In this document: one piece after another, positions 57,374 through 64,000 of the stretch
Layout of the letters: each line of letters opens with the position of its first letter
Position numbering within the stretch: the first letter of the stretch is position 1
NCBI RefSeq assembly: GCF_001905845.1
Contig: NZ_LIVZ01000019.1
Coordinates: 26,700 to 90,699 of the forward strand
Reading direction: 5' to 3'
DNA: 64,000 nucleotides
Origin: Streptomyces sp. TSRI0107
GTDB taxonomy: Bacteria; Actinomycetota; Actinomycetes; Streptomycetales; Streptomycetaceae
Translations under genes and position numbers: made by a program
The notes under the pieces: model-generated
What the model saw: only the letters and a program-made list of their open reading frames with translations
The model's database searches: none
What the model was told of the DNA's origin: nothing

Positions 57374-57394
57374 CGCTGTTCCGGGGTGGCCCGG

Positions 57395-57592
57395 TCAGCG
57401 CTCCTGCCCGCCGGACGTGTCGTCGCCCGGCATGGCCAGGCTGTCGCTGGCGATGGCCGGGTCGAGGCTGCTGAGGGTGTCACCCACGTTGAGGTCGGTC
57501 AGCTGTTCCCCGAGCGCGTGGGACGGGGTGACCGCCGCGACGACGAAACCGGCGGCGAGGGAGGCGATGGCGAGCATGCTGCGCTTCTTCAT
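57395..57592 (-). CDS. Small secreted protein, 65 residues
   Basis: A short exported protein that starts at ATG 57592. The signal peptide is KKRSMLAIASLAAGFVVAAV with a cleavage site near SHA. The mature acidic part is about 38 residues (LTDLNVGDTLSSLDPAIASD) without cysteines. It resembles small secreted Streptomyces proteins with an LxxLxxLxx-type amphipathic pattern. A terminator hairpin follows it, which supports a real gene. Function unknown. Confidence 0.7.
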   Translation of the reverse strand: MKKRSMLAIASLAAGFVVAAVTPSHALGEQLTDLNVGDTLSSLDPAIASDSLAMPGDDTSGGQER

Positions 57593-57682
57593 GCCCCGTT
57601 CAACTGCGAACCGGACCGGAGGTCACGCCCGCACCGCCGGACGCTTCCTCCGCGGCCGCCGCCTCGTCACACCCCCGTCTCG

Positions 57683-58630
57683 TCACACCCCCGCCGCGGC
57701 CGCGCGCCGGGTCAGCGCGGCGGCCGCCGCGCCCACCAGGCCCGCGTCCGTGCCCATCCGGGCCGGGGCGACGGTCAGGTGCCGGACGAAGGAGAGAGTC
57801 GCGTAGTCGGTGAGCGCTTCACGCAACGGGGCGAACAGGACGTCACCGGCCTTGCCCACACCCCCGCCGATCACGGCGATGTCGATCTCCACGAGGGTCG
57901 CGGTGGCCGCGATCCCGGCGGCCAGCGCCTGCGCGGCCCGCTCGAAGGAGGCCACGGCGACCGGATCGCCGGCCCGCGCCGCGGCCGCCACCGCGGCGGC
58001 GGAGCCGTCCCCGTCCGGGCCGGGCCGCCAGCCGTTCTCCAGGGCCCGCCGCGCGATGTTGGGACCGCTCGCGATGCGCTCCACGCAGCCGCGCGCCCCG
58101 CACGGGCACGGGTCGCCGTCGAGGTCGACGCTGATGTGGCCGATGTGTCCGGCGTTGCCGGTCGGGCCGGGGTGCAGCCGCCCGCCCAGGACCAGCCCGC
58201 CGCCGACGCCGGTGGAGACCACCATGCACAGCGCGTTGTCGTGGCCGCGCGCGGCGCCCTGCCAGTGCTCGGCGGCGGTGATCGCCACCCCGTCGCCGAT
58301 CAGCTCGACCGGCAGCCCGCCGGTCGCCGCCCGGACCCGCTCGACCAGCGGAAAGCCACGCCAGCCGGGCACGTTGACCGGGCTCACCGTGCCCGCCGAG
58401 GCGTCCACCGGGCCCGCGCTGCCGATGCCGACGGCGGTCACCCGGCTCCACGGCGGCGCGACGGACAGCTCCCCGAGGATGTCCTCGACGGCCCGCATCA
58501 CGGTGTCGCCGTCCTCCTGCGCGGGGGTCGGGCGCTGGGCCCGCACCACGATCCGGCCGCCGCCGTCCACCAGCGCCCCTGCGATCTTGGTACCGCCGAT
58601 GTCGAGCGCGGCCACGAGGTCGGTGTGCAT
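57683..58630 (-). CDS. ROK-family sugar kinase (glucokinase-like)
   Basis: A 315-residue kinase of the ROK family. The ATP-binding motif is ALDIGGTKIAGALVDG, the catalytic Asp is in LIGDGVAITAAEH (in place of NDxNA), and the zinc site is the CPCGARGCVE motif after NAGHIGH. Without a helix-turn-helix it is an enzyme, not a ROK repressor. It probably phosphorylates glucose or N-acetyl-sugars. It is divergent from the LacI-family gene across an operator. Confidence 0.92.
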   Translation of the reverse strand: MHTDLVAALDIGGTKIAGALVDGGGRIVVRAQRPTPAQEDGDTVMRAVEDILGELSVAPPWSRVTAVGIGSAGPVDASAGTVSPVNVPGWRGFPLVERVRAATGGLPVELIGDGVAITAAEHWQGAARGHDNALCMVVSTGVGGGLVLGGRLHPGPTGNAGHIGHISVDLDGDPCPCGARGCVERIASGPNIARRALENGWRPGPDGDGSAAAVAAAARAGDPVAVASFERAAQALAAGIAATATLVEIDIAVIGGGVGKAGDVLFAPLREALTDYATLSFVRHLTVAPARMGTDAGLVGAAAAALTRRAAAAGV

Positions 58631-58743
58631 CAGTGTCGGATCTCCCGCTCAGACAGGTTCTCCCCACCGGGGGAGACGGGTCGTCCGGTCCTGCGGTGGG
58701 GGCGCGAGGCCGGAGTGTGCGGTGGACAGTCTCTCCCGGCCAT

Positions 58744-58755
58744 GACAACGTTGTC
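58744..58755. promoter_or_regulatory. LacI-family operator
   Basis: The perfect 12-bp palindrome GACAACGTTGTC lies in the 205-bp divergent region, 81 bp before the LacI start and 114 bp before the ROK kinase start. Its central CG and form fit LacI/GalR-family operators, so the LacI protein probably controls itself and the kinase. Confidence 0.85.
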
Positions 58756-58835
58756 CAGGCTCTATGCTCGACGCCACATCCTCATACAACCCATGGGCCG
58801 ACGCATCCCGTGGATCACAGGACAGGACACCGCAC

Positions 58836-59882
58836 GTGCCCGAGACCATCCGAGCCGACCGTCTTCCCGGCAGCCGCTACGGCAACCGGCCCACCATGAA
58901 GGACGTCGCGGCGCGCGCCGGGGTCGGACTGAAGACGGTCTCCCGGGTCGTCAACGGCGAGCCGGGCGTGACCCCGGAGACGGAGGCCCGCGTCCAGGAG
59001 GCCATAGCGGCCCTCGGATTCCGCCGCAACGACAGCGCCCGGGTGCTGCGCAAGGGCCGCACCGCCAGCATCGGCCTGGTCCTGGAGGACCTCGCCGACC
59101 CGTTCTACGGCCCCCTCAGCCGCGCGGTCGAGGAGGTGGCCCGCGCGCACGGCGCGCTGCTGATCAACGGTTCCAGCGCCGAGGACCCCGAGCGGGAGCA
59201 GGAGCTGGTGCTGGCGCTGTGCGCACGGCGGGTGGACGGCCTGGTGGTGATCCCGGCCGGCGACGACCACCGCTACCTGGAGCCGGAGATCAGGGCGGGC
59301 GTCGCCACCGTCTTCGTGGACCGGCCCGCCGGGAGCATCGACGCCGATGTGGTGCTCGCCGACAACCACGGCGGTGCCCGCGCCGGAGTGGCCCATCTGA
59401 TCGCCCACGGGCACCGGCGGATCGGCTTCATCGGCGACATGCCCCGCATCCACACCGCCGCCGAGCGGCTGCGCGGCTACCGGGCGGCCATGGAGGACGC
59501 GGGCATTCCGGTCGAGGACGCGTGGATGTCCCTGGGCGTCACCGACCCGGCGCGGGTGCGGCGGGCGGCCGAGGAGATGCTCTCCGGCCCGGCCCCCGTC
59601 ACCGCGGTCTTCGCGGGCAACAACCGGGTCACCGTCACCGTGGTGCGGGTGCTGGCCGAACAGAGCCGCCGGGTCGCCCTGGTCGGCTTCGACGACTTCG
59701 AACTGGCCGATCTGCTCCGGCCGGGCGTCACCGTCGTCGCCCAGGACGCGGCCGCCCTCGGCCGGACCGCCGCCGAGCGGCTGTTCCGCCAGCTGGACGG
59801 CTCACTGATCGTCCCGGAGCGGATCGAGCTGCCGACCCGGCTGATCACACGCGGCTCGGGCGAACTGCCGCCGGCGGACTGA
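58836..59882 (+). CDS. LacI-family regulator
   Basis: A 348-residue repressor. Helix-turn-helix MKDVAARAGVGLKTVSRVVN is followed by hinge and a periplasmic-binding-protein-like sugar domain (SIGLVLEDLADPFYGPLSRA, DGLVVIPAGDD, RRVALVGFDDFELADLLRPG). The GTG at 58836 is preferred; ATG at 58896 would cut into the helix-turn-helix. It is divergent from the ROK kinase and next to a matching operator. Its effector is likely a sugar or sugar phosphate. Confidence 0.92.
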   Translation: MPETIRADRLPGSRYGNRPTMKDVAARAGVGLKTVSRVVNGEPGVTPETEARVQEAIAALGFRRNDSARVLRKGRTASIGLVLEDLADPFYGPLSRAVEEVARAHGALLINGSSAEDPEREQELVLALCARRVDGLVVIPAGDDHRYLEPEIRAGVATVFVDRPAGSIDADVVLADNHGGARAGVAHLIAHGHRRIGFIGDMPRIHTAAERLRGYRAAMEDAGIPVEDAWMSLGVTDPARVRRAAEEMLSGPAPVTAVFAGNNRVTVTVVRVLAEQSRRVALVGFDDFELADLLRPGVTVVAQDAAALGRTAAERLFRQLDGSLIVPERIELPTRLITRGSGELPPAD

Positions 59883-59899
59883 GGGGATCGAGAGCCCTG

Positions 59900-60706
59900 G
59901 TGAGTCACCGCGACGACCGGACGCTGCGCGCGCTGGGCCTCGCCGAGGCGCCGCGCGACCATCCGCTGACCTACCCGGGCGCCTGGCCCGAGGACTCCGG
60001 GCTCCTCACCGGAGACCGGTTGCTGCCCCTGGACCGGTTGGTGTACGAGGACCGCACGCCCGTCCTCGCCGTCGGCTCCAACGCCTGCCCCGGCCAGCTG
60101 CGCCACAAGATGGACGACTTCGGCATCGACTCCCCCATCCCCATGGTGCGGACCCGGGTGACCGGCCTCGACATCGGCGTCTCGGCACATGTGAGCCGCC
60201 TCGGCTACGTCTCCGCGTCGCCCTTCGCCGCGCCGGGGACGGTACGGGAGCTGTTCGTCATCTGGCTGGATCCCGCCCAGCTGACGATCATCGACGCCAG
60301 CGAGGGGGTGCCGCTGCCGGACGGCAACTTCCGGCGGGCCTGGCTGCCCGCGCCCGAGGTGCGCGTCGAGCTGGCGGACGGCACCGTGCTGCCCGGAGCG
60401 TACGCGTACGTGAATCGCCGTGGCGTCCTGCGCGACGGCGCGGGCGCGCCGCGTCGGCATCCCGGCCGGCAGCGTCCCCTGATCGCCGGACTCCTCGCCG
60501 CGCTCCCCCGGTTGCGGGCCCTGTTCGGGGGCACGCCGGAGGAGTTCACCGCGCGGGCGCGGGCCGACCGGCGGCTGTGCGAGCGGGGCACCCGGGTGTT
60601 CGCCGAGGAGAAGCTGGTGACGGCGTCCGGGCTGGAGCGGTACGTGCGGACTCAGCAGAACGGAAGTCCCGGCACCGGCCCGTCGTTGACGCCGCCCTCG
60701 ATGTAG
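59900..60706 (+). CDS. Gamma-glutamylcyclotransferase-like protein
   Basis: A 268-residue protein. Its core TPVLAVGSNACPGQLRHKM matches the GSN-SP-QL motif at the start of gamma-glutamylcyclotransferase/AIG2-like folds. A typical catalytic glutamate could not be pinned down with certainty; ELFVIWLDPAQLTIIDASEG is a candidate region. GTG at 59900 lies 17 bp after the LacI stop, so the two may be co-transcribed. The last 55 bp overlap the convergent kinase gene. Substrate unknown. Confidence 0.72.
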   Translation: MSHRDDRTLRALGLAEAPRDHPLTYPGAWPEDSGLLTGDRLLPLDRLVYEDRTPVLAVGSNACPGQLRHKMDDFGIDSPIPMVRTRVTGLDIGVSAHVSRLGYVSASPFAAPGTVRELFVIWLDPAQLTIIDASEGVPLPDGNFRRAWLPAPEVRVELADGTVLPGAYAYVNRRGVLRDGAGAPRRHPGRQRPLIAGLLAALPRLRALFGGTPEEFTARARADRRLCERGTRVFAEEKLVTASGLERYVRTQQNGSPGTGPSLTPPSM

Positions 60707-62382
60707 ACGTCGCTGACCCAGACGTCCGCGTTGCCGCTGTCGTCGTCGGTCTTCGCCCACCAGACGTTGGTCCACCGGCCCTGGGTCTCGCGGCGGCCCA
60801 GGTTCTGCTGGCAGTAGAAGTAGTTGGTGCCCTCGTTGAGGACGCCCGCCTCGGTGCCGGAGGCGGTGTAGGACTTGGCGGTGCGCCAGACCCGGCAGTT
60901 GTACTTGCCGCCGCCGATGGGATGACAGGTCGGTGCGGGGGTGCCGTCGTCGGCCGCCGTCCGGCTCGGGGACGGCGCGCGGGACGACTCCCGGGCCGTG
61001 GGCTCCGCCGTGCGGCCCGCGCTCCGGGTGGCGGTGGGGCGCGGCTCGTCCGCGGCCCGCCCGGACGGCGCCGGGTCCGCGGAGCGGCCGCCTCCGGCAC
61101 GGTCGGCCGCCGAGGACGCCGATGGCGCGGTCGGCCGGTCGTCCGCCTTGGCGTCACCGGCGGGGGTGTTCAGCAGGGCGACGGTGACGCCGGTCGCGAC
61201 GAGGACGACGGCCACGGCCGCGGCGGCGAGCAGCGCACGCCCCCTGCGGCGGGCCGGGGTGCCCACGGCCATGGGGCTGGTGACGGGGGGCGCGGCGGGC
61301 GTGCCGGACGCCGGGACGGGGGCTGCCGGGCCGTATCCGGGTGCGGTGGGGACGCCGTGCCCCGGCGCGCCACCCGTGACGTGGCCGCCGCCTCGGGCGT
61401 ACCCCGGAGCGCCTTGGGGCGGGCCGAAGCCCGGTGGTACGGACGGTACGCCGCGCTCGGTCTCCGCCCGGGGCGGGGTGGTCGTGGGGCCGCCGCGCAG
61501 CAGGGTGGTCGGCAGGTCCCGGTCCGGGGCCTGGGCCACGGCTTCCAGGAGGTCGCGGCCCCGTTCGGCGTCGGGGCGGGAGTGCGGCTGCTTTTCCATC
61601 AGCTGCCGGAGCACGGGGACGAGGGGTCCGGCGCGGCGGGGTTCCGGGAAGGGTTCGGCCACGATCGCGGTGAGCGTGGAGTACGTCGACGTACGGCGGA
61701 ACGGCGAGGCGCCCTCCACGGCGGCGTACAGGGTGGCGCCGAGGGCCCAGACGTCGGACGCGGGGCCGGGTTCGGCGCCCTGGGCGCGTTCGGGGGCCAG
61801 GTAGTCGAGGGAGCCGACGATCTCGCCGCTGCGGGTGAGGCGGGTGGCGGAGCCGTCCCCGGGGTCGTCCATGGTGGCGATGCCGAAGTCGGTGAGGACG
61901 ACACGGCCGGAGCGGTCGAGGAGGATGTTGCCCGGCTTGACGTCGCGGTGCAGGACACCGGCGCGGTGGGCGGCGGCGAGCGCGTCCATGACCTTGGCGC
62001 CGATGCCGGCCGCCTCGCGCGGGTCCAGGGTGCCGCGGTCGCGCAGCACGTCGTCCAGGGACGGCCCGTCGACCAGCTCCATGACGATGAGCGGCCGGCC
62101 GTCGACCTCGGCGATGTCGTGGACGGCGACGACTCCGGGATGGCGCACCCGGGCGGCCGCGCGGGCCTCGCGCTGCATCCGCAGCCGCAGTTCGGCCAGT
62201 TCGGGCCCGGCGGCGTCGTTGTAGGTGCGCAGTTCCTTGACGGCGACCTCGCGGCCCAGGACCTCGTCGACGGCCCTCCACACGACTCCCATGCCGCCGC
62301 GTCCGAGCCGGGCCGTCACGCGATACCGCCCGGCCAGCAGCCGGCCGGCCCCCTCCGTCTGTCCGTACTCCCCCGAAGACAC
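60652..62382 (-). CDS. PknB-type Ser/Thr protein kinase with secreted sensor tail
   Basis: A 576-residue membrane kinase. The kinase domain (about 15-275) has GRGGMGVVWRA, HRDVKPGNILL and LTDFGIA, all intact. A Pro/Gly-rich linker leads to one membrane segment (about 372-392, ALLAAAAVAVVLVATGVTVA), a Ser/Thr/Pro-rich stretch, and a C-terminal domain of about 90 residues with four cysteines (TCHPIGGGKYNCRVW, NYFYCQQNLG, PGLPFC), probably disulfide-bonded outside the cell. The tail resembles small secreted SH3-like domains of Streptomyces. ATG at 62382. Ligand unknown. Confidence 0.9.
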   Translation of the reverse strand: MSSGEYGQTEGAGRLLAGRYRVTARLGRGGMGVVWRAVDEVLGREVAVKELRTYNDAAGPELAELRLRMQREARAAARVRHPGVVAVHDIAEVDGRPLIVMELVDGPSLDDVLRDRGTLDPREAAGIGAKVMDALAAAHRAGVLHRDVKPGNILLDRSGRVVLTDFGIATMDDPGDGSATRLTRSGEIVGSLDYLAPERAQGAEPGPASDVWALGATLYAAVEGASPFRRTSTYSTLTAIVAEPFPEPRRAGPLVPVLRQLMEKQPHSRPDAERGRDLLEAVAQAPDRDLPTTLLRGGPTTTPPRAETERGVPSVPPGFGPPQGAPGYARGGGHVTGGAPGHGVPTAPGYGPAAPVPASGTPAAPPVTSPMAVGTPARRRGRALLAAAAVAVVLVATGVTVALLNTPAGDAKADDRPTAPSASSAADRAGGGRSADPAPSGRAADEPRPTATRSAGRTAEPTARESSRAPSPSRTAADDGTPAPTCHPIGGGKYNCRVWRTAKSYTASGTEAGVLNEGTNYFYCQQNLGRRETQGRWTNVWWAKTDDDSGNADVWVSDVYIEGGVNDGPVPGLPFC

Positions 62383-62460
62383 CGATGCCCCGTTCCCGTG
62401 TCACGTCATTGCGTGGCGTACAGGGTACGGGGCAGGGGTGACGGCGGCGGCCGGGCCCCG

Positions 62461-63756
62461 CTACTTGGCGGAGGCCGTCAGATCGCCCCGGCGGGGCGCG
62501 GCGAAGCCCTCGAGGTCGGCGCGGGTCAGCCCGGTCAGCTTGGCGACCTCGGCGATGTCCAGGGCGCCGCAGTCCAGGCCGCGCAGCAGGTAGCCGCTGA
62601 GGGCCTTGGCGGTGGCGGGCTCGTCCATGACGTCGCCGCCGGCCCGGTTGGCGTACCGGGCGAGGCGGCCGGCGGCCTGCTCGAAGCCCTCGCGGTAGAA
62701 GGCGAAGACGGCCGCGTAGCGAGTCGGGATGTGGCCGGGGTGCATGTCCCAGCCCTGGTAGTAGGCGCGGGCGAGGGCGCGGCGGGTGAGGCCGTAGTGC
62801 AGGCGCCAGGCGTCGTGGACCTTGGCGGTCGGGCCGACGGGCAGGACGTTGGTGGAGCCGTCGGAGACGCGTACGCCGGTGCCCGCGGCGGCGACCTGCA
62901 TGATCGCCTTGGCGTGGTCGGCGGCGGGGTGGTCGCTGGCCTGGTAGGCGGCGGAGACGCCGAGGCAGGCGCTGTAGTCGAAGGTGCCGTAGTGCAGGCC
63001 GGTGGCCCGGCCCTCGGCGGCCTGGATCATCCGGGCGACGGTGGCGGTGCCGTCGGCGGCGAGGATGGACTGGCTGGTCTCGATCTGGATCTCGAAGCCG
63101 ATCCGGCCGGCCTCCAGGCCGTGCGCCTTCTCGAAGGCCTCCAGGAGCCGGACCATGGCGGTGACCTGCTCCGGGTAGGTGACCTTGGGCAGGGTGAGGA
63201 CCAGTCCGTCGGGCAGTCCGCCGGCCCGCATCAGGCCGGTGAGGAAGATGTCGAGGGTGCGGATGCCGCGGTCGCGGACGGCGGCCTCCATGCACTTCAT
63301 GCGGATGCCCATGTAGGGGGCGGCGGTGCCGTTCGCGTACGCCTCGGCGATCAGCCGGGCGGCGCGGGCCGCGTCCTGGTCCTCGTCCTTGCCCTGGTAG
63401 CCGTCCTCGAAGTCGACGCGCAGGTCCTCGATGGGCTCGCGCTCCAGCTTGGCGCGGACGCGGGAGTGGACGGGCTCGGCGAGCACGTCGGGCAGGCCGA
63501 GGACGGCGGCGAAGGAGGCGGCGTCCGGCGCGTGCTCGTCGAGGGCGGCGAGGGCCTGGTCGCCCCAGGAGCGGATGGTGTCGGCGGCGAAGGCGTCGCC
63601 GGGGACGTAGACGGTGTGGACGGGCTGGCGGGTGCCGGGGTCCCCGGGGTAGAGGCGCTCCAGTGCGGCGTCGACCGGTGCGAGGGAGGCGCTGATCTCC
63701 TCGCCGACGGCGCCCGCGAGGCTCGTCGCCACCTGCTCCTGCTGGCCCTGACCCAT
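62461..63756 (-). CDS. CitE/HpcH-like lyase family protein (DUF6986-type)
   Basis: A 431-residue TIM-barrel protein of the HpcH/HpaI-CitE lyase superfamily. Recognisable parts are EDLRVDFEDGYQGKDEDQDA, YMGIRMKCMEAAVRDRGIRT, GRIGFEIQIETSQSILAADG (metal-binding Glu) and LHYGTFDYSACLGVSAAYQA. Members cleave or form C-C bonds next to a carboxylate or CoA ester. ATG at 63756 follows AGGAGG at ideal spacing; a longer frame to 63924 crosses the operator-like palindrome. In relatives this family is often near purine or glyoxylate genes, but none is visible here. Confidence 0.85.
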   Translation of the reverse strand: MGQGQQEQVATSLAGAVGEEISASLAPVDAALERLYPGDPGTRQPVHTVYVPGDAFAADTIRSWGDQALAALDEHAPDAASFAAVLGLPDVLAEPVHSRVRAKLEREPIEDLRVDFEDGYQGKDEDQDAARAARLIAEAYANGTAAPYMGIRMKCMEAAVRDRGIRTLDIFLTGLMRAGGLPDGLVLTLPKVTYPEQVTAMVRLLEAFEKAHGLEAGRIGFEIQIETSQSILAADGTATVARMIQAAEGRATGLHYGTFDYSACLGVSAAYQASDHPAADHAKAIMQVAAAGTGVRVSDGSTNVLPVGPTAKVHDAWRLHYGLTRRALARAYYQGWDMHPGHIPTRYAAVFAFYREGFEQAAGRLARYANRAGGDVMDEPATAKALSGYLLRGLDCGALDIAEVAKLTGLTRADLEGFAAPRRGDLTASAK

Positions 63757-63781
63757 TCCCACACCCTCCTGTTTTCCGTTG

Positions 63782-63801
63782 TGCGGAATCAATAATCCGC
63801 A
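63782..63801. promoter_or_regulatory. Operator-like palindrome before the CitE-like gene
   Basis: Arms TGCGGA (63782-63787) and TCCGCA (63796-63801) flank an AT-rich centre; an overlapping TTCCG-N5-CGGAA repeat lies just left of it. It is 26 bp before the start codon, in the AT-richest part of the region. IclR-type regulators bind sites of this kind, but the regulator is not in the window. Confidence 0.55.
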
Positions 63802-63897
63802 GAACGAAGTTATCCGGGTGGCTTCCCGCTGGTCAACACCCGTCCGCAGCATGGTCCGCCCTGACGGCCGCTCCCGCGCGCCGGGCCCGGACGAGCC

Positions 63898-63933
63898 GAG
63901 GCCCCCGTGACCGTCGGCGGTCACGGGGGCCTC
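63898..63933. terminator. Strong hairpin between the last two genes
   Basis: Perfect 16-bp arms (63898-63913 and 63918-63933) with a 4-base TCGG loop lie 18 bp past the stop of the leftward gene that enters from the right edge. It separates that gene from the CitE-like gene. Confidence 0.9.
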
Positions 63934-63950
63934 GGAGGAACCGGTGGGGA

Positions 63951-64000
63951 TCAGCCCTTGCGGGTCTTGATCTCCTCGGTGAGCTGCGGGACGACGTCGA
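63951..64000 (-). CDS. 3' end of a leftward gene (unidentified)
   Basis: The last 15 codons of a gene whose start is beyond the window read DVVPQLTEEIKTRKG before TGA at 63951-63953. A strong hairpin follows at once, which supports a true gene end. Too little is visible to name a family. Confidence 0.6.
   Translation of the reverse strand, partial: DVVPQLTEEIKTRKG

Noticed and set aside
1..64000. tRNA, rRNA, riboswitch, integrase or attachment site
   Set aside because: I looked for cloverleaf-like and conserved rRNA stretches, riboswitch motifs and integrase genes and found none that I can support by eye.

Overview
The window is very GC-rich, with strong third-position GC bias, GTG/TTG as well as ATG starts, many regulators, mycothiol-type and F420-type enzymes and a 481-residue GAPDH. 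This points to a Streptomyces chromosome, or a very close actinomycete. I saw no rRNA, tRNA or CRISPR array. About sixty genes can be supported. Long ORFs opposite them are GC-bias shadows and are left out.

Layout. (1) 1-7.9 kb is the edge of an iron-regulated siderophore locus: MbtH-like protein (cut by the window edge), aspartate decarboxylase panD, an alpha/beta hydrolase, an EntS-like exporter, a salicylate synthase (leftward), and a salicyl-AMP ligase with two FecCD permeases (rightward). Three IdeR/DmdR-type iron boxes sit at the promoters. Salicylate plus beta-alanine supply suggests a salicyl-capped, beta-alanine-containing NRPS siderophore. (2) 8-20.6 kb is mixed housekeeping: a SPOR-like/phosphodiester glycosidase exoprotein, a 1577-residue STAND NTPase-TPR protein fused to an HExxH peptide-hydroxylase-like domain, a PEBP protein, a DegT aminotransferase plus GNAT pair, a GAPDH, an AMIN-like exoprotein and a small membrane protein. 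(3) 20.8-30.5 kb is an accessory block: two decayed gene relics, a stand-alone LuxR helix-turn-helix, a PAS-GAF-SpoIIE-HATPase phosphatase, a Ser/Thr kinase with an extracellular YVTN propeller, four small secreted proteins (three of low complexity) and a broken IS5-family transposase. (4) 30.5-30.95 kb is a composite scar in which 178 bp of the MFS gene at 44.4 kb is joined to 256 bp of the 20.5 kb region. This is the junction expected from a tandem duplication of a 13.9-kb unit whose first copy later had its interior replaced by the accessory block.

(5) 31-43.1 kb holds two convergent operons built on SsuABC-type importers. The rightward one is GntR, ferredoxin, substrate-binding protein with a NosL-like tail, permease, ATPase, and an AprA/FrdA-like flavoprotein fused to HEAT repeats. 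The leftward one is substrate-binding protein, permease, ATPase, LLM monooxygenase and a vanadium-haloperoxidase-type enzyme, coupled by ATGA overlaps. Together they look like organosulfur (sulfonate-type) uptake and oxidation. (6) 43.4-53.9 kb holds an MFS transporter, a mycothiol-dependent isomerase-type enzyme, MarR, a NarL/DesK two-component pair, an MMPL exporter divergent from a SARP regulator across four 12-bp direct repeats, TetR divergent from a deazaflavin-dependent reductase across clear inverted repeats, and a geranylgeranyl-reductase-type flavoprotein. (7) 54-64 kb holds an M20 dipeptidase, an MBL-fold hydrolase, a P-loop kinase-NUDIX fusion, a ROK kinase/LacI pair around a GACAACGTTGTC operator, a gamma-glutamylcyclotransferase-like protein, a Ser/Thr kinase, a CitE-like lyase and the 3' end of another gene.

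Functions are inferred by recognising family motifs in the translated sequence. No database search was possible.
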